Of a DNA stretch of 64,000 nt, positions 49,114-60,273 are shown in pieces. Each line of letters begins with the position of its first letter. Position 1 is the stretch's first letter. The notes under the pieces were generated by a model. That model had not been told where the DNA came from and made no database searches. It saw only the letters and a program-made list of their open reading frames with translations. Source of the stretch: Capsicum annuum (lineage: Eukaryota; Streptophyta; Magnoliopsida; Solanales; Solanaceae). The position numbers and the translations under genes are program-made. The DNA lies in the NCBI RefSeq assembly GCF_002878395.1, contig NC_061115.1, forward strand, positions 94,799,364 to 94,863,363, given 5' to 3'.

Positions 49114-49300
49114 CAAGTTCTCCTGATATAGTTATGGGTACGTTATAAGTCTTTCATCTTTATGTTCATTCCCTGTTAAATTCTGAGGCTTTACTTTCTT
49201 TGTAACCCCTATGTAGATGTCAACTTCAGTGTACAACCTGAAATATTAGTAGAGCCATCCTCAGTGTCTACCTCAGACTTTAGAGTAAAGTGGTGATAGC
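49114..49300 (+). pseudogene. pol: D2 protease fragment
   Basis: Reads ASSPDIVMGTL, then, after a stop, VFHLYVHSLLNSEALLSFVT, equivalent to the V.ALLDPGATLSFVTP active-site segment of gypsy proteases but with the catalytic DPG read as NSE. It continues to an EILVEPSSVST-type phrase near 49240-49270. It then stops matching; RT, RNase H and integrase are missing. Confidence 0.7.
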
Positions 49301-50934
49301 TCGGTTTAGAATTATTGATTAAGTGGTTCACAGCTTTATAATGATGGTTTTAAGCTAAGGGGGAGATGGTAGAACAATTAACCAAGTCAGCTTTATGATC
49401 CTAGCTCATATTCGGGGACGTTATTGAAAATCAGGTACACTTACAGTTCCTAGTATAAGGAGTCCCACTTCACTCAGTATAATGAATCATGTTCCATAAA
49501 TACAGAAACTCCAACAGAGGTCATGCATCTCATAACTTAGGTATTCATACCTTACAGTATGCTCAGTTCCCATAACTCATGCTATGCTCCAATGATCAGC
49601 TAAATTTATATTTCATCATGTACATCCTCAGTTTAAATCTCTTAATAAAGTCCAGGATGTTGATGTTCTATTCTTTAGGAATCAATTAGATGTCAAGTTT
49701 TGTATAGTGTCCATTTATTCTCCATGTCCTCATATTTAACCATCAGTGAACTCTCCTTATTAGATGAAGTAGTGATAAGCAGTTGCTTAGAAGGGAGAGT
49801 AGATATTTCATATTAAGAAAAGATTGTTTCATGCTAGTTTTACACAAGGCTGTACTTATGAAGATAGCCTTGAATGTCATGATTATATGTAAGGGGATGA
49901 ATGCATTTCGGATATTTAAGTAGGCTTAAACATAGTACGAGAATTCAGTTCAGATCAGACCTCAGAAGGTAGGGTTATCTGTGCCTATATTATAGAGTTT
50001 TAGCCATGTTATGGTTTCTTATTTAGATATCTTATTCAGACCATACCAGGGTTTTGTACTCCGTAAAGTCATTAGAACCTTATAGAAAGAGCATCTCTAA
50101 AATACTCCAATCGAGTATAAGTTTTTAGTATAAGTTAGTTTGTAAAGCAAGCAATTCAATTTAGCTATCAGGCGAACAAATTTGGATGGTTCCTATCTTT
50201 CCATCTCGGCGTACTATCCAAAAATGGAACATCTTAGTAGTTACGAGTTCAGCCCAGTTTATGTATCATGCCTCAGTTTTAGATCCAAGATATTTAGTCA
50301 GGATTTAGTTCATAGATGCCCCATGGATCATCTCATGCTTTTTCTTAGTATCTCAGCCAAGTCAGCATTCTCGAGGGAAATAATGTCCCAAGGGGGAGAT
50401 GCACTATAATCCCTGAGCCTTTATGTTCTAAACCTTTCATTCTCTCTTCATATCACAAATCTAGTTAGGGATAATGGGTACTCATAAGTTCACCCTCTCA
50501 TTCTAATCTTAGCTGTATGACTATTCCCAAGTCATGGCATATATTTAAGGAATCAATTCAGATCACATATTTAGTTCATGTATCATGCTTCAGGCTTAGT
50601 CTTGCCCTCATGTTCCTATTTATACATGTTCATTAAATGATCTCAGGTTCATCAGTATTCTCAGCTTAAGGTAACAGTCATTCTTAGCTATACCCAACTC
50701 CTTGTTCAGTTACAGTTATAATCTTGATACTCTATTACTGTTGCACATTCGGTCACACATTCATGAATTAGTTCAGTCATGTACTCATGCATCAGATATG
50801 CATGTTTAGTATAAGAACTTCGTTTTTCAGTAGTTTAGTCATGTAGTCAGGTTTTAGTTTTGCATGTTCAGCATGTAAACTCAGTCTGTCATATTTCTTA
50901 GCTTAATCTGTCTTATTCGAGGACGAATGTTTCC
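49301..50934 (+). other. D2 non-coding internal sequence and 3' tail
   Basis: 49301-50066 is unassigned, without pol similarity, and has a stray AAGGGGGAGATGG near 49358. 50067-50934 aligns with the D1 tail. The ORF at 50182-50409 is a chance reading, as its D1 counterpart is not open. Confidence 0.55.
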
Positions 50935-50947
50935 AAGGGAGAGATAT

Positions 50948-52375
50948 TGTAATACCCCATAATTCCCTAGTTTAATTTAAGTCTTAGTACATGAGTAATC
51001 CCATACAAAATATTTGAAATACTTAGTATATTTTTGTTTAGAGACTGCCATTGTGTAGGAAATTAAATTAGCTTTCCAACGGTATGTTGTTCACCCAAAT
51101 CCGACACCCGGGCGAAGAGTTAGAGACATTTTACTAAGATAGTATGCCACCTGAGCCATCAATGCGTCATGAAGCATGACCAAATGGCAATCGTAAATTA
51201 GTGTTGCTTTGCAATATTGGCGTGTCGCGCTATAGACCCAGTTCATAATTGTCAATTTCCAATGAGGCAATGTGATTCCACCGCGTCGCTCCGAGTGCCA
51301 AAATGAGGAATTTTCACTAATTTTGAGTTTTAAATCTAAGGGAATTAAAATCTTTTGCCCCTCACCCCAGTCAGCCTTTAACATGAAATTCACCTATAAT
51401 TAACCTAGATACTTCATTCTTCATCCAATTTTTACCCAAATCAAACCATTTTCTCTCAAGAAGCAAAAACCCTAGTTCAATAGATCAACCATAAAGTTCA
51501 AAAATTCACGAAGAACATCAAGAAACTCACAAATTAAGGTATGTTAGGTGTTCATCTATGGGTCCCTTTCACACATAGAGTCCAAAAATCCATTTTTACA
51601 ACATCAAGATTCATGATTCATGATTTACATGTATGAAATTTGATTGTATTCATGTTTTGACATTCATTGAGTTTTAAATATATGATTAATGGTGAATTCC
51701 ATTAAAGTTAATAGCATGTATATTGAATTGAGTAATCCCCATGTTATAATCCATGAAAATAAAAGTTTGGGCATTGTAATAACCATGTTTATGTGTTATC
51801 CATGATTTAAATTCCAAGTCTCAAGAATTGTTCCTAGTATGAGTTGATCTACATGATACTCATGATAAACCGTTCAATTTGCAAGCTGATTGTTATAACC
51901 AGTTTACCCTAAGTGTTTATGATTTAGTAAGACAAGAATGCCTCCCGTGCATTTGATAAATTGTCTATGAGAAAGAAATAATTCCATTATAGCATGCTAA
52001 CATGTATTCCCCATTCATATACAAGTTAATGCATTACAAGTGTTTTATAAATGTCTCTATAGATGAATTATGACCAGGTGAACATTTTTATGTTATTCAA
52101 GATTATGTTTTACTTTACTTTTCATGCTATCGAGTCCTGTGGGTAATTAATAACCAACAATTTAGTTGTGTACCTATAGCTAGTGTCAATTACAAAATAG
52201 TTCAGTCTTGTCTCAATCAGTAGAATCTAGTTAGTTATAGAACTCAGTAGAACTCAGTTAGTTACCGAACTCAGGAAAACTTAGTAAACTCTGTATCAAT
52301 CCAGTCCAGTTCAGTATACACAGTTTAGTGTCTTTTATTTAGGAGTAGGATTCAGCACCTAGAGAGCCTAGTGAT
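50948..52375 (+). repeat. D array, third LTR (D3), left part
   Basis: Starts TGTAATACC after a polypurine tract and aligns with D1 and D2. It is interrupted at 52375 by element C. The sequence resumes at 63326 with GATGGGGTCTCACCCG, matching D1 at 42361 and D2 at 46615. Confidence 0.9.
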
Positions 52376-55120
52376 TGTTTAACACCCCATATTCAAGTAC
52401 GGGTATTGGTCTTATTTATATGGAATTATTTTTTTTTATTTTATTTAAAGCAGAATTTGCCCGTCGATGGTTCCATGCGAAGGTTATTGAATAAACTTTT
52501 CAATGATATAAAGATTTCCAAAAATGGATAGGTTTCGGATATAATCGAGAATGTTCGAAACTATAAAATGGTGGCCTAATATTTAGGAATAGTAGATGTG
52601 CAGGAAAATTTCCTGCACGCAAACTACTGTGGCCAGCTGAATTTTTGGATCAACTTCGAATGATTATAACTCTCTTAATATAATGAAATAGGAGATCTGA
52701 AACCTATTAAAACAAATATATTTGAGTCTTCTTACCAATGCAATTGGTTTCATCCAAATCCAATCTCTGAGTAAGGATTTATACTCGTTTTACTTCAGCC
52801 TATCAAAATAGATTTTTAGGGTCAACTTCAAACGATCATAACTCCTTGTACAGGAAGAACTGGGTGGCCTAATTTATATGAAATGAAAGCCCTTTGAATT
52901 ATCCTTCCAACTATACTAATTTTACCTAAATCCAGTATCGGAGAAAAGAGTTACGGTCGATCTACTTTAGCTTATCAAAACAGTCCAACAAAGGACAGAT
53001 TTGACATTATTTAAATTTTAAAGGCATTTTGGTCATTTCCTATTATATTATGGACGGGAATATGTGTATATATACATGTATATGAGTTCAAACACTCATT
53101 TTCATCATCAATCATTGAGGAAGAACAAACCCTATCCAAATTTGACCTTTAAATTACTTTTGGTTCAACCGTAGAAATTCCAAAGTAATTCGATAACTGC
53201 GTTTGTCATCTCGAGTGCTTTGAACGGCACCTATTATTTGTGTAAGCAGGATTGCATAATCAAGAGGTGAATTCTAAGGTATGAATATTGTTTTCCTTTG
53301 TTCTTTTCCATATGTATATGTGTGATAGAAGATTATATGTATTGGTTATTATTGTAAGGTGATGGAAATAGGGTTATGGACTATTTTGCATAGTTTGGCT
53401 GTATTAAATTGTGAAAGGTGGATATGGTAATTTATTTATGGAAGGTGGATATGGTAATTGAGTTACGGAAGGTGGATATGGTGATATACTATTGAATTGA
53501 TGATTATTTATGTCTATGGCTCAATTCGGTTTAATGGATTGGTTGGAAGGATAAATGAATCCAAACTTGATATTGGATGATGTTGTATGAATATGCATGG
53601 CATGTGAATGTAATTGGAGTATAAGAGGGTTAAAGTGACACCCTTTATGGTATAATTAAGGCTTACTACTTAGACACTAGTTTGGTGAATTCAAATAATT
53701 GAATTGTGATGCTTGGTTGCTAATACTAGATTGCTATATATGTCCATAGTAGATAAGTAATCCGAAAAGACAGGAAGTCCATTTGAGACTAGTATTGAAG
53801 GTTGACATTCAGGTATGTAAAGCATACTCTATACCATATCTTTGGCATGAAAGTGAACAATTTTTCTATTAAGGAAGTTTCCAAAGTTATTCAGTAACAT
53901 CTGATCCATAATGGTTTTGTATAATGTCCTACGTCACCAATGAACTTGTTTCCATCCTACAAGATGTCAAGACATTCCAATACTTACTTGTTTTCAAAAT
54001 CATACATGTTTATTACACTAATGAATGTCAGAAGGTATCCGGTTACTCAAACAAGATCCATGTGCTATTAATGACTCCAAAATGTTTCATTGATATACCA
54101 ATAAGTTCCTACTTTATTGTTATGGCATTGATGACTCCAAAACACTTCATGGATGTGCCAATGAGTTCTTACTTCATTGTTATTGCATTGATGGTCTATT
54201 TATATCTCTCTTATTGATGTATCATTGTTTCAAAGTATCAAAAATGTGGTAGCGACTAAAATAACAATCTCAAAGATTAATTGAACTAAGTGATGGAAGT
54301 TCTCTCTTATCGGGTGGTATCCCAGGGGCATAAGCCTATATGGGTCGATCCCTATTTATGTGTTTATGGGTGGTATCCCAGGGGCATAAGCCTATCATGG
54401 GTCAATCGCAGTTGATATGTACTGGAGGCAGCCTAATGGTCACAGTACAGTACAGTAATGATTACAAAGATGATAAGAACGAAGGTAAAGTGATTAAATA
54501 AATACAATGTACAGGTTGTCACAAGTTTTAGTAAGTGTCGCCCACTTTTATTACGATTTATTCACTTGTTTCTAATTTCTATTGAGCTCCTATATCATAT
54601 GTGATTATCTACAACTTTACATACTCAGTACATATTTCGTAATGGCATCCCCCATGGGGGACCTGCATTTCATGCTGCAAGCTTAGGTACCTCAGCACAT
54701 ACACCACACAAGTAGGAGCCAGGATATCCAGCTACTTTTGGTGAGCTTCGGTTTGCTTCGGGGCTTTCTGTTTCATATCTAGTCACTTTTGGTATTGTAT
54801 AGAAGTTAGTTATATGGCGGGGTATGTCCCAACCTTAGTTAAACTCTATGTATTGTGTAGAGGCTTTGTAGACCTAATGTACAGTCAAGGTGGTGTTTTG
54901 TTAATAGACGTGAAGCCTCCAACGGCCAAGTATTGTATATACATATATATGTGTGCTCGATCTTATACAGGTGATATTTCTTTTTATATGGGATATGATG
55001 CTGTCCGAATTTTGGGTTGTGATAGAGGTATGCATAGGAAGTATAAGGTTATGAGCTGGTTCTCCCAAGCCTCCTCAGTTATGGGTGCCAGTCTACCCCA
55101 AGAGGATTTGAAGCGTGATA
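52376..55120 (+). repeat. 5' LTR of element C
   Basis: 2,745 bp, from TGTTTAACACCCC (TGTAACAACCC in the 3' copy) to GCGTGATA (GTGTGACA in the 3' copy). Internal repeats: three GGAAGGTGGATATGGTAATT-type units (53415-53485), a 60-bp tandem pair (54067-54186), two GGTGGTATCCCAGGGG units (54313-54384), and a 14-bp palindrome TCCCCCATGGGGGA at 54648-54661. The 149-aa ORF at 54814-55263 lies over the LTR end and PBS and has no protein similarity. Confidence 0.93.
53067..53075 (+). promoter_or_regulatory. Candidate TATA box of the C LTR promoter
   Basis: TATATATAC, followed about 20-50 bp later by the CATCATCAATCATTGAGGAA region where transcription could start. The 3' LTR equivalent (about 60967) is mutated to GTATATCC. 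Position in the first third of the LTR fits a U3/R border, but this is inference. Confidence 0.4.
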
Positions 55121-55124
55121 ATAG

Positions 55125-55137
55125 TGGTATCAGAAAA
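55125..55137 (+). promoter_or_regulatory. Primer-binding site of element C
   Basis: TGGTATCAGAAAA, matching initiator tRNA-Met (TGGTATCAGAGCC) at its first 10 bases, 4 bp after the 5' LTR end. Confidence 0.85.
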
Positions 55138-55337
55138 GTTCATCCTAGTGAGTCTACAAAGCCATGTCTATGTAGAGTCTTGTTTATCAATGTGCTATGC
55201 ACCGCATCTATAAACAGGAGGCTATGGACATTTAGGAATTGTTTCTTTTTCTTCATGTCTTAGATCGTGCGATAGAGCCTATATTGTATATGAAGTCATA
55301 GTTGACCACTGAATCCATTTTTTCTTTTATTACAGTA

Positions 55338-56703
55338 ATGATGCCGGTTACCAGAAGCAAGAATACCGGTAAACAAGTAGATGTGGCTGCCGAAGAGGGG
55401 ACTAGTAAGTCACCCAATATACCAGCTAATCAAAGTGAGGCTCCAACTGAGCATGCATCAGAAACTTCTTCCACTCCGGAAGAAATAAAAGGGAGGAGAA
55501 CTATATCCCCAGAGCCACCTATTAATGCTGCTGATCAAGATCTTAGAAATGCAGTGCAACTTTTGACTCGTATAGTTGCTGGGAAAGCTCAAGGGCAAGC
55601 CATTCCTACCACAGGTCCTAGTTGTACAGATAGGGTGGCTAGCCTTCGAACACAGGATTTTCTTAAGATGGATCCTCCCATTTTTACTAGATCATATCTT
55701 AACGAGGATCCACAGGACTTTATTGATCAAATTCAAAGGGCCTTAGATGTTATGCATGTAACAGGTAGAGAGACAGTGGAGTTAGTAGCGTATAGATTCA
55801 AAGGGGAGGCTATATATTGGTATGAGGACTGGAAATGATCTAGGGGTGTTGATGCACCCCCAGCTACTTGGAAAGAGTTAAAAGAGGCATTTATTGATCA
55901 TTATCTTCCATTCAAGATTCGTCAGGCCCGTGCAGATTAGTTTTTAAATCTTTTTCAGGGGAATATGAGCGTGAGGGAGTATAGTCTCCGATTTAATTTT
56001 TGTAGAGATATGCTCCTAGTATTGTAGCTACTATGGATGATAGAGTTCATCAAAATGTGGATAGACTGGATCTATATCTGGTTAGAGATTGTACTAGTGC
56101 TGCTTTGAATAAAGATATAGACATAGTGAGGATCCAAGCTTTTGCAAAGAAAATGGAAGATCGGAAGAAGAAGAGAAGAATACAGGAATTAGAAAGAGGA
56201 TATTCCAAGAGGGCCAGATCTACAGGGCAGTTCATGGAATCCCAAAGAGGGTTTAGACCATAGTTTTTTGCTAGACCACCTAGGCCGTTATCTTCTTTTT
56301 CTGTAGCTAGTGCCCCACCATAGTTCCAAGGGTCCAGAGGAAATCAATTTGGGCACAAAAGTGAGAGTCAAAATTCGGGGATAGTGGGGTACCAAGGGCA
56401 AGGGAATATGAGCTAATCGAGACCTCCTCGAGAGCCATGTAATAAATATGGAAGGTATCATTTGGGCACATGTCGGATGGGGACCAATGTTTGCTTTTGG
56501 TGCAGTATGTTGGGGCATATGATGAGAGAATGCCCACAAAGGGGCATAGGGGGTATGGCACGACCTACGGGGTCATTTGTTGCTTCATCATCATCGATAC
56601 CTTATTTAGGAAGGGGTGCACTACCAATGGGTCATGTTAGAGGTTATAGAGGAGCCACAAGTTCTAGTGGGGCTCAAAATCGTATATATGCTCTAGCGGA
56701 TTG
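55338..56703 (+). pseudogene. gag: Element C gag with zinc knuckle
   Basis: Gag of a Tekay/Del-like element. I take the ATG at 55338 (MMPVTRSKN) as the likely start; an upstream in-frame ATG at 55302 adds a 12-residue hydrophobic leader with no counterpart in the other gags. An acidic, Ser/Thr/Pro-rich N-terminus is followed by DFLKMDPPIFTRSYLNEDPQ, then ALDVMHVTGRETVELVAYRF and KGEAIYWYEDWK before a TGA at 55836. The core continues as ATWKELKEAFIDHYLPFKIR and LFQGNMSVREYSLRF, with a TAG at 55938-55940. A linker of basic coiled residues (56033-56263) leads to the zinc knuckle CFWCSMLGHMMREC (56492-56533), CX2CX4HX4C intact. Interruptions are few (TGA, TAGs and at least one frameshift near 56005-56030), so the copy is fairly young, but not functional. 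Confidence 0.92.
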
Positions 56704-57370
56704 ACAGAATTTAGAGGCTTCCCCAGATGTGGTTACGGGTACGTTGTCTATCTTTTCATTCGATGTATATGCCTTAATTGATCCCGGTTCTACATTATCT
56801 TATGTTTATCCATTGGTTGCTGGAAAGTTCAAAAGAATACCTGAACTATTAGTTAAGCCATTTGAAGTGTCCACACCAGTTGGGGAATCTATTATAGCTA
56901 GAAGGGTTTACCAAAACTGCATAGTAACTATTTGTGTTCGTGATATGATGGCTGATCTCATGGAGTTAGAAATGGTAGATTTTGATGTTATAAAGGGTAT
57001 GGACTGGTTGGCATCTTGTTATGCCATAATTAATTGTTGCACCAAAAAGGTATATTTCCATTTTCCAAATGAATCAGTCCTTGAATGGAAAGGTGAAATT
57101 GGCATGCCAGGAGGTAGATTTATTTCTTATTTCAAGGCAAGAAGAATGATTTCCAAGGGATACATATATCATTTAGTTAGATTAAGGGATATAGAAGTGG
57201 AGCCACCAACTCTTCATGCTGTTCTGGTGGTAAATGAATTTTCTGATGTATTTCCTGAAGATCTTCCAGGTTTGCCTCTTGAACGAGAATTAGAGTTTGG
57301 TATTGATGTAATACTAGGCACCCAACCAATCTCTATTCCTCCGTATAGAATGGCCCTAGCAGAATATGAG
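56704..57370 (+). pseudogene. pol: Element C protease and RT connection
   Basis: Open from 56729 to 57376. The retropepsin starts VTGTLSIFSFDVYALIDPGS, with the active-site D-P-G-S at 56780-56791, normally DPGAT. It continues through VDFDVIKGMDWLASCYAIIN and the ISKGYIYHLVRLRD segment at the protease end. The last part (VVNEFSDVFPEDLPGLPLER and ELEFGIDVILGTQPISIPPY) is the conserved entry to RT. The whole domain lies in one frame, making it the longest intact coding segment in the window (215 codons). A one- or two-base shift at about 57365 breaks the link to RT. Protease cleaves Gag-Pol in the particle. Confidence 0.92.
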
Positions 57371-58080
57371 AATTGAAAAAGCAATTGAAAGATTTGCTAG
57401 AGAAGGGATTCATAAGGCCTAGTATGACCCCCTGGGGAACACCAGTATTATTTGTGCGCAAAAAAGATGGCTCGCTAAGGATGTTTATTGATTATTGGCA
57501 ATTGAATTAGGTGACTATTAAGAATAAATATCCTCTCCCAAGAATTGATGATTTATTTGATCAGTTACAGGGTGCCAAATGCTTTTCTAAGATTGATTTG
57601 AGGTCAGGTTACCACCAAGTGAAGATCAAAGAGAAGGATATACCCAAGGCAGCTTTTCAAACACGGTATGGTCATTATAAGTTTTTAGTTATGTCATTTG
57701 GGGTAACAAATGCACCTGCAGCTTTTATGGAATTGATGAATAGGGTGTTTAAGCCATTCCTAGATGTCTTTGTGATAGTTTTTATAGATGATATTCTAGT
57801 TTATTCTAGATCAGAAGAGGACCATACCAATTACTTACGATAGGCATTGCAGACTCTTCACGATTGTAAGCTTTATGTAAAGTTTTCTAAATTTGAGTTT
57901 TGGTTAAATTCGATGGCATTTTTGGGTCATATTGTATCTAGTGAAGGAATAAAGGTCGATGCTCAAAAGATAGAGCTGTGAAGAACTGGTCAAGGCCCAC
58001 AACACCTATGGAGATTTGTAGTTTTCTCGGGTTGGCCGATTATTATAGAAGGTTTGTTGAAGGCTTTTCTTCTATTTCAG
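57371..58080 (+). pseudogene. pol: Element C reverse transcriptase, catalytic box intact
   Basis: RT domain after the frameshift. It reads [20 protein letters not shown] and [14 protein letters not shown] to a TAG at 57508. The open piece 57511-57843 reads [40 protein letters not shown] and [20 protein letters not shown], ending in the catalytic FIDD (57781-57792) and [14 protein letters not shown] at 57841 replaces one codon; the thumb side then reads FSKFEFWLN...[13 protein letters not shown] copies element RNA into DNA in cytoplasmic particles. All catalytic aspartates are kept, so the loss is due only to stops and the shifts near 57365 and 57980. Confidence 0.93.
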
Positions 58081-58700
58081 CACCCTTAACCAAGCTAACC
58101 CATAAAGCATCCAAATTCTAATGGAATGATGCCTGTGAGAAGAGTTTTCAAGATTTAAAGAACAAGTTGATTTCTACACCCATGTTGGTACTTCCAGAAG
58201 GCACCGAAGGGTATACAGTGTATTGTAATACTTCGAGAATTTGTTTAGGATGTGTATTGATGCAGCATGGTAAGGTAATAGCATATGATTCTAGACAATT
58301 GTGGCCACATTAGAAAAATTATCCTACACACGATCTTAAGCTGGCAGTAGTTATTTTTGCTTTAAAGATATGGTGCCACTACTTATATGGGGTTCATGTT
58401 GATATATATACTGGCCATAAGAGCTTGCAATATATTTTTAATCAGAAGGATCTAAATTTAAGGCAGCGGAGATGGCTTGAACTATTGAAGGACTACGATG
58501 TTGATATCTTGTACCATCCAGGGAAAGCAAATATGGTAGCTGATACAATAAGTCATAAGGCTATGATGGCACCTATATAAAGGCAAGGGATAGTTAAAGA
58601 TCTTCACCAGTTAGCTAGTTTAGGAGTTTGCCTTCTTGAAACTCCGAATAAAGAGCTTATCATACATAATGCTGCGGGATCTTCATTAGTAGCTGAAGTG
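58081..58700 (+). pseudogene. pol: Element C RNase H
   Basis: No long ORF, but the frame reads LISTPMLVLPEGTEGYTVYC, then a CLGCVLMQHGKVIAYDSRQL segment, [20 protein letters not shown] and, toward the end, [20 protein letters not shown] and ANMVADTIS. The metal-binding YCDAS motif reads YCNTS, so the first catalytic Asp is replaced by Asn (about 58225-58230). Stops occur at 58312 (TAG) and 58578 (TAA). It continues into the linker before integrase. It would degrade the RNA template during reverse transcription. Confidence 0.88.
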
Positions 58701-59850
58701 AAAGAGAAGTAATATGCAGATCCTATTTTATTACAGCTTAAGGAGAACGCTCAGAGTGGTGCGACCAAGGCATTAGAGCTTACGCGAGAAGGAGTACTTC
58801 AATGCCAAAATCGATTGTGTGTGTCGGATGTAGACGGGCTAAGAAAGAAGATTATGGCAGAGGCATATTGTTCAAGGTATTCCATTCATCTAGGATCAAC
58901 CAAAATGTATCAAGATTTGAAAGATATGTATTGGTGGAATGACATAAAGAAGAGCATTGCAGAATTTATAGCTGAATGTCCAAATTGTCAAAGATTTAAA
59001 GTTGAGCACCAAAAACCCGGAGGTTATATGCAATGCATTGATCTTCCAAGCTATAAGTGGGATATGATCAACATGGATTTCGTTATTGGTTTGCCTCGTA
59101 CATCCTGTAAGTTCGATTCTATATGGGTGATTGTTGATAGGCTTACCAAATCCGCACATTTCCTACCAGTTAGGACCACTTACACAGTTGAAGAGTATGC
59201 GAAGCTGTACATTAAAGAGATAGTCCGATTACATGAAGTGCCAATTTCTATTATATCAGATCGGGGAACCCAATTTACCAAAAACTTTTGGAAGTCTTTT
59301 TAGAGGTGTTTGGGAACACAAGTGAAGTTGAGTACAGCTTTTCACCCTCAAACAGATGGACAAGCAGAATGTACTATCCAAACACTTGGAGATATGATAC
59401 GATCTTGTGTAATAGATTTTAAGGGCAACTGGGATGATCATTTACCTCTTATTGAGTTTGCCTACAATAATAGCTATCATTCAAGTATCAAAATTGCACC
59501 ATATGAAGCTTTATATGGAAGGAAGTGTAGATCACCAATAGGATGGTTCGAAGTGGCTGAAACTCTTTTGTTCAGACCGAATCTTGTTTATCAAGCCATA
59601 GAGAAGGTTAAAGTAATTCAGCAACAACTCAAAATAGCCCAAAGTCGACACAAGTCATATACAGATAGTAGAAGGAGGGGGCTAGAGTTTTCTATAGGTG
59701 ATTGGGTATTTTTTAAGGTATCACCACTGAAAGGGGTAATGAGATTTGCCAAGAAAGGGAAGTTGAGTCCATGTTACATAGGCCCGTATAAGATCACTCG
59801 AAGGTTTGGACAAGTTGCATATGAATTAGAGCTACCCCAAGAGCTCTCAT
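58701..59850 (+). pseudogene. pol: Element C integrase, D-D-35-E present
   Basis: Integrase in two open pieces. 58815-59303 holds the zinc-binding part ([20 protein letters not shown] and CPNC; the usual first His of HHCC is Tyr in EAYCSRY) and the core start with catalytic D in NMDFVIGLP at 59076-59078. The second catalytic D lies in ISDRGTQF at 59259-59261. A TAG at 59301-59303 interrupts. Piece 59310-59996 carries the third residue, E in TDGQAECTIQ at 59367-59369, exactly 35 residues after the second D. It then continues to EFAYNNSYHSSIKIAPYEAL, YGRKCRSPIGWFEV and the GPY/F module (GKLSPCYIGPYKITRRF). It inserts the DNA copy into the genome. Confidence 0.93.
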
Positions 59851-60145
59851 CAGTACATCTGGTATTTCATGTGTCAATATTTCAAAAGTGCATCGGAGAT
59901 CCATCACATATCACACTGAGGATATGCAAGTTGCGGAAGATCTTAACTATGAGGAAGTGCCTATTGCTATTCTCAATCGCCAAGTTAAGATTATGAGAAA
60001 TAAAGAGATAGCATCTGTGAAAGTACATTGGAGAAATCGTCAAAGGGAAGAGATTACATGAGAAGCTGAGGAAGTAATGAAATCTAAGTACCCTCATTTG
60101 TTCAAAGATGAAGAGGAAGTTCAAGAAACGGAGTTAGAACATTAA
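59851..60145 (+). pseudogene. pol: Element C chromodomain-like pol tail
   Basis: After VHLVFHVSIFQKCIGDPSHI the frame shifts (about 59915). In the corrected reading there is a LNYEEVPIAILNRQVKIMRN stretch, then a KEIASVKVHWRNRQREEIT segment with one TGA (60059-60061), then KSKYPHLFKDEEEVQETELE and H, ending at TAA 60143-60145. This is the C-terminal chromodomain-like module of Tekay/Del chromoviruses, thought to bind heterochromatin marks and bias insertion. The equivalent tail is seen in B (about 14340-14500) and E (about 26690-26980). Confidence 0.82.
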
Positions 60146-60260
60146 CAAGTAAGTTTTTTTGATATATGCATAGTATTTATGTGATGATGTGAATATTAAT
60201 AATGGACTTGAACTTGTTTTGGTTGAATAACTATGCTAATATTCAAGGACGAATGTCCTA

Positions 60261-60273
60261 AAGAGGGGAAGGA
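60261..60273 (+). promoter_or_regulatory. Polypurine tract of element C
   Basis: AAGAGGGGAAGGA abuts the 3' LTR start TGTAACAACCC. It lies just after an AAGGACGAATGTCC context like those of B, D and E. Confidence 0.85.

Noticed and set aside
54814..55263. 149-codon ORF on the plus strand
   Set aside because: It spans the end of the C 5' LTR, the PBS and leader. Its 3' LTR counterpart (63016-63264) is shorter and breaks where the LTR ends, and there is no protein similarity.
55302..55337. Upstream ATG extending C gag by 12 residues
   Set aside because: The extension is hydrophobic and lacks a counterpart in the B or D gags; the MPVTRS-type start at 55338 fits the clade.
59882..60124. Minus-strand ORF of 80 codons
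   Set aside because: Antisense shadow of the C chromodomain-like tail.
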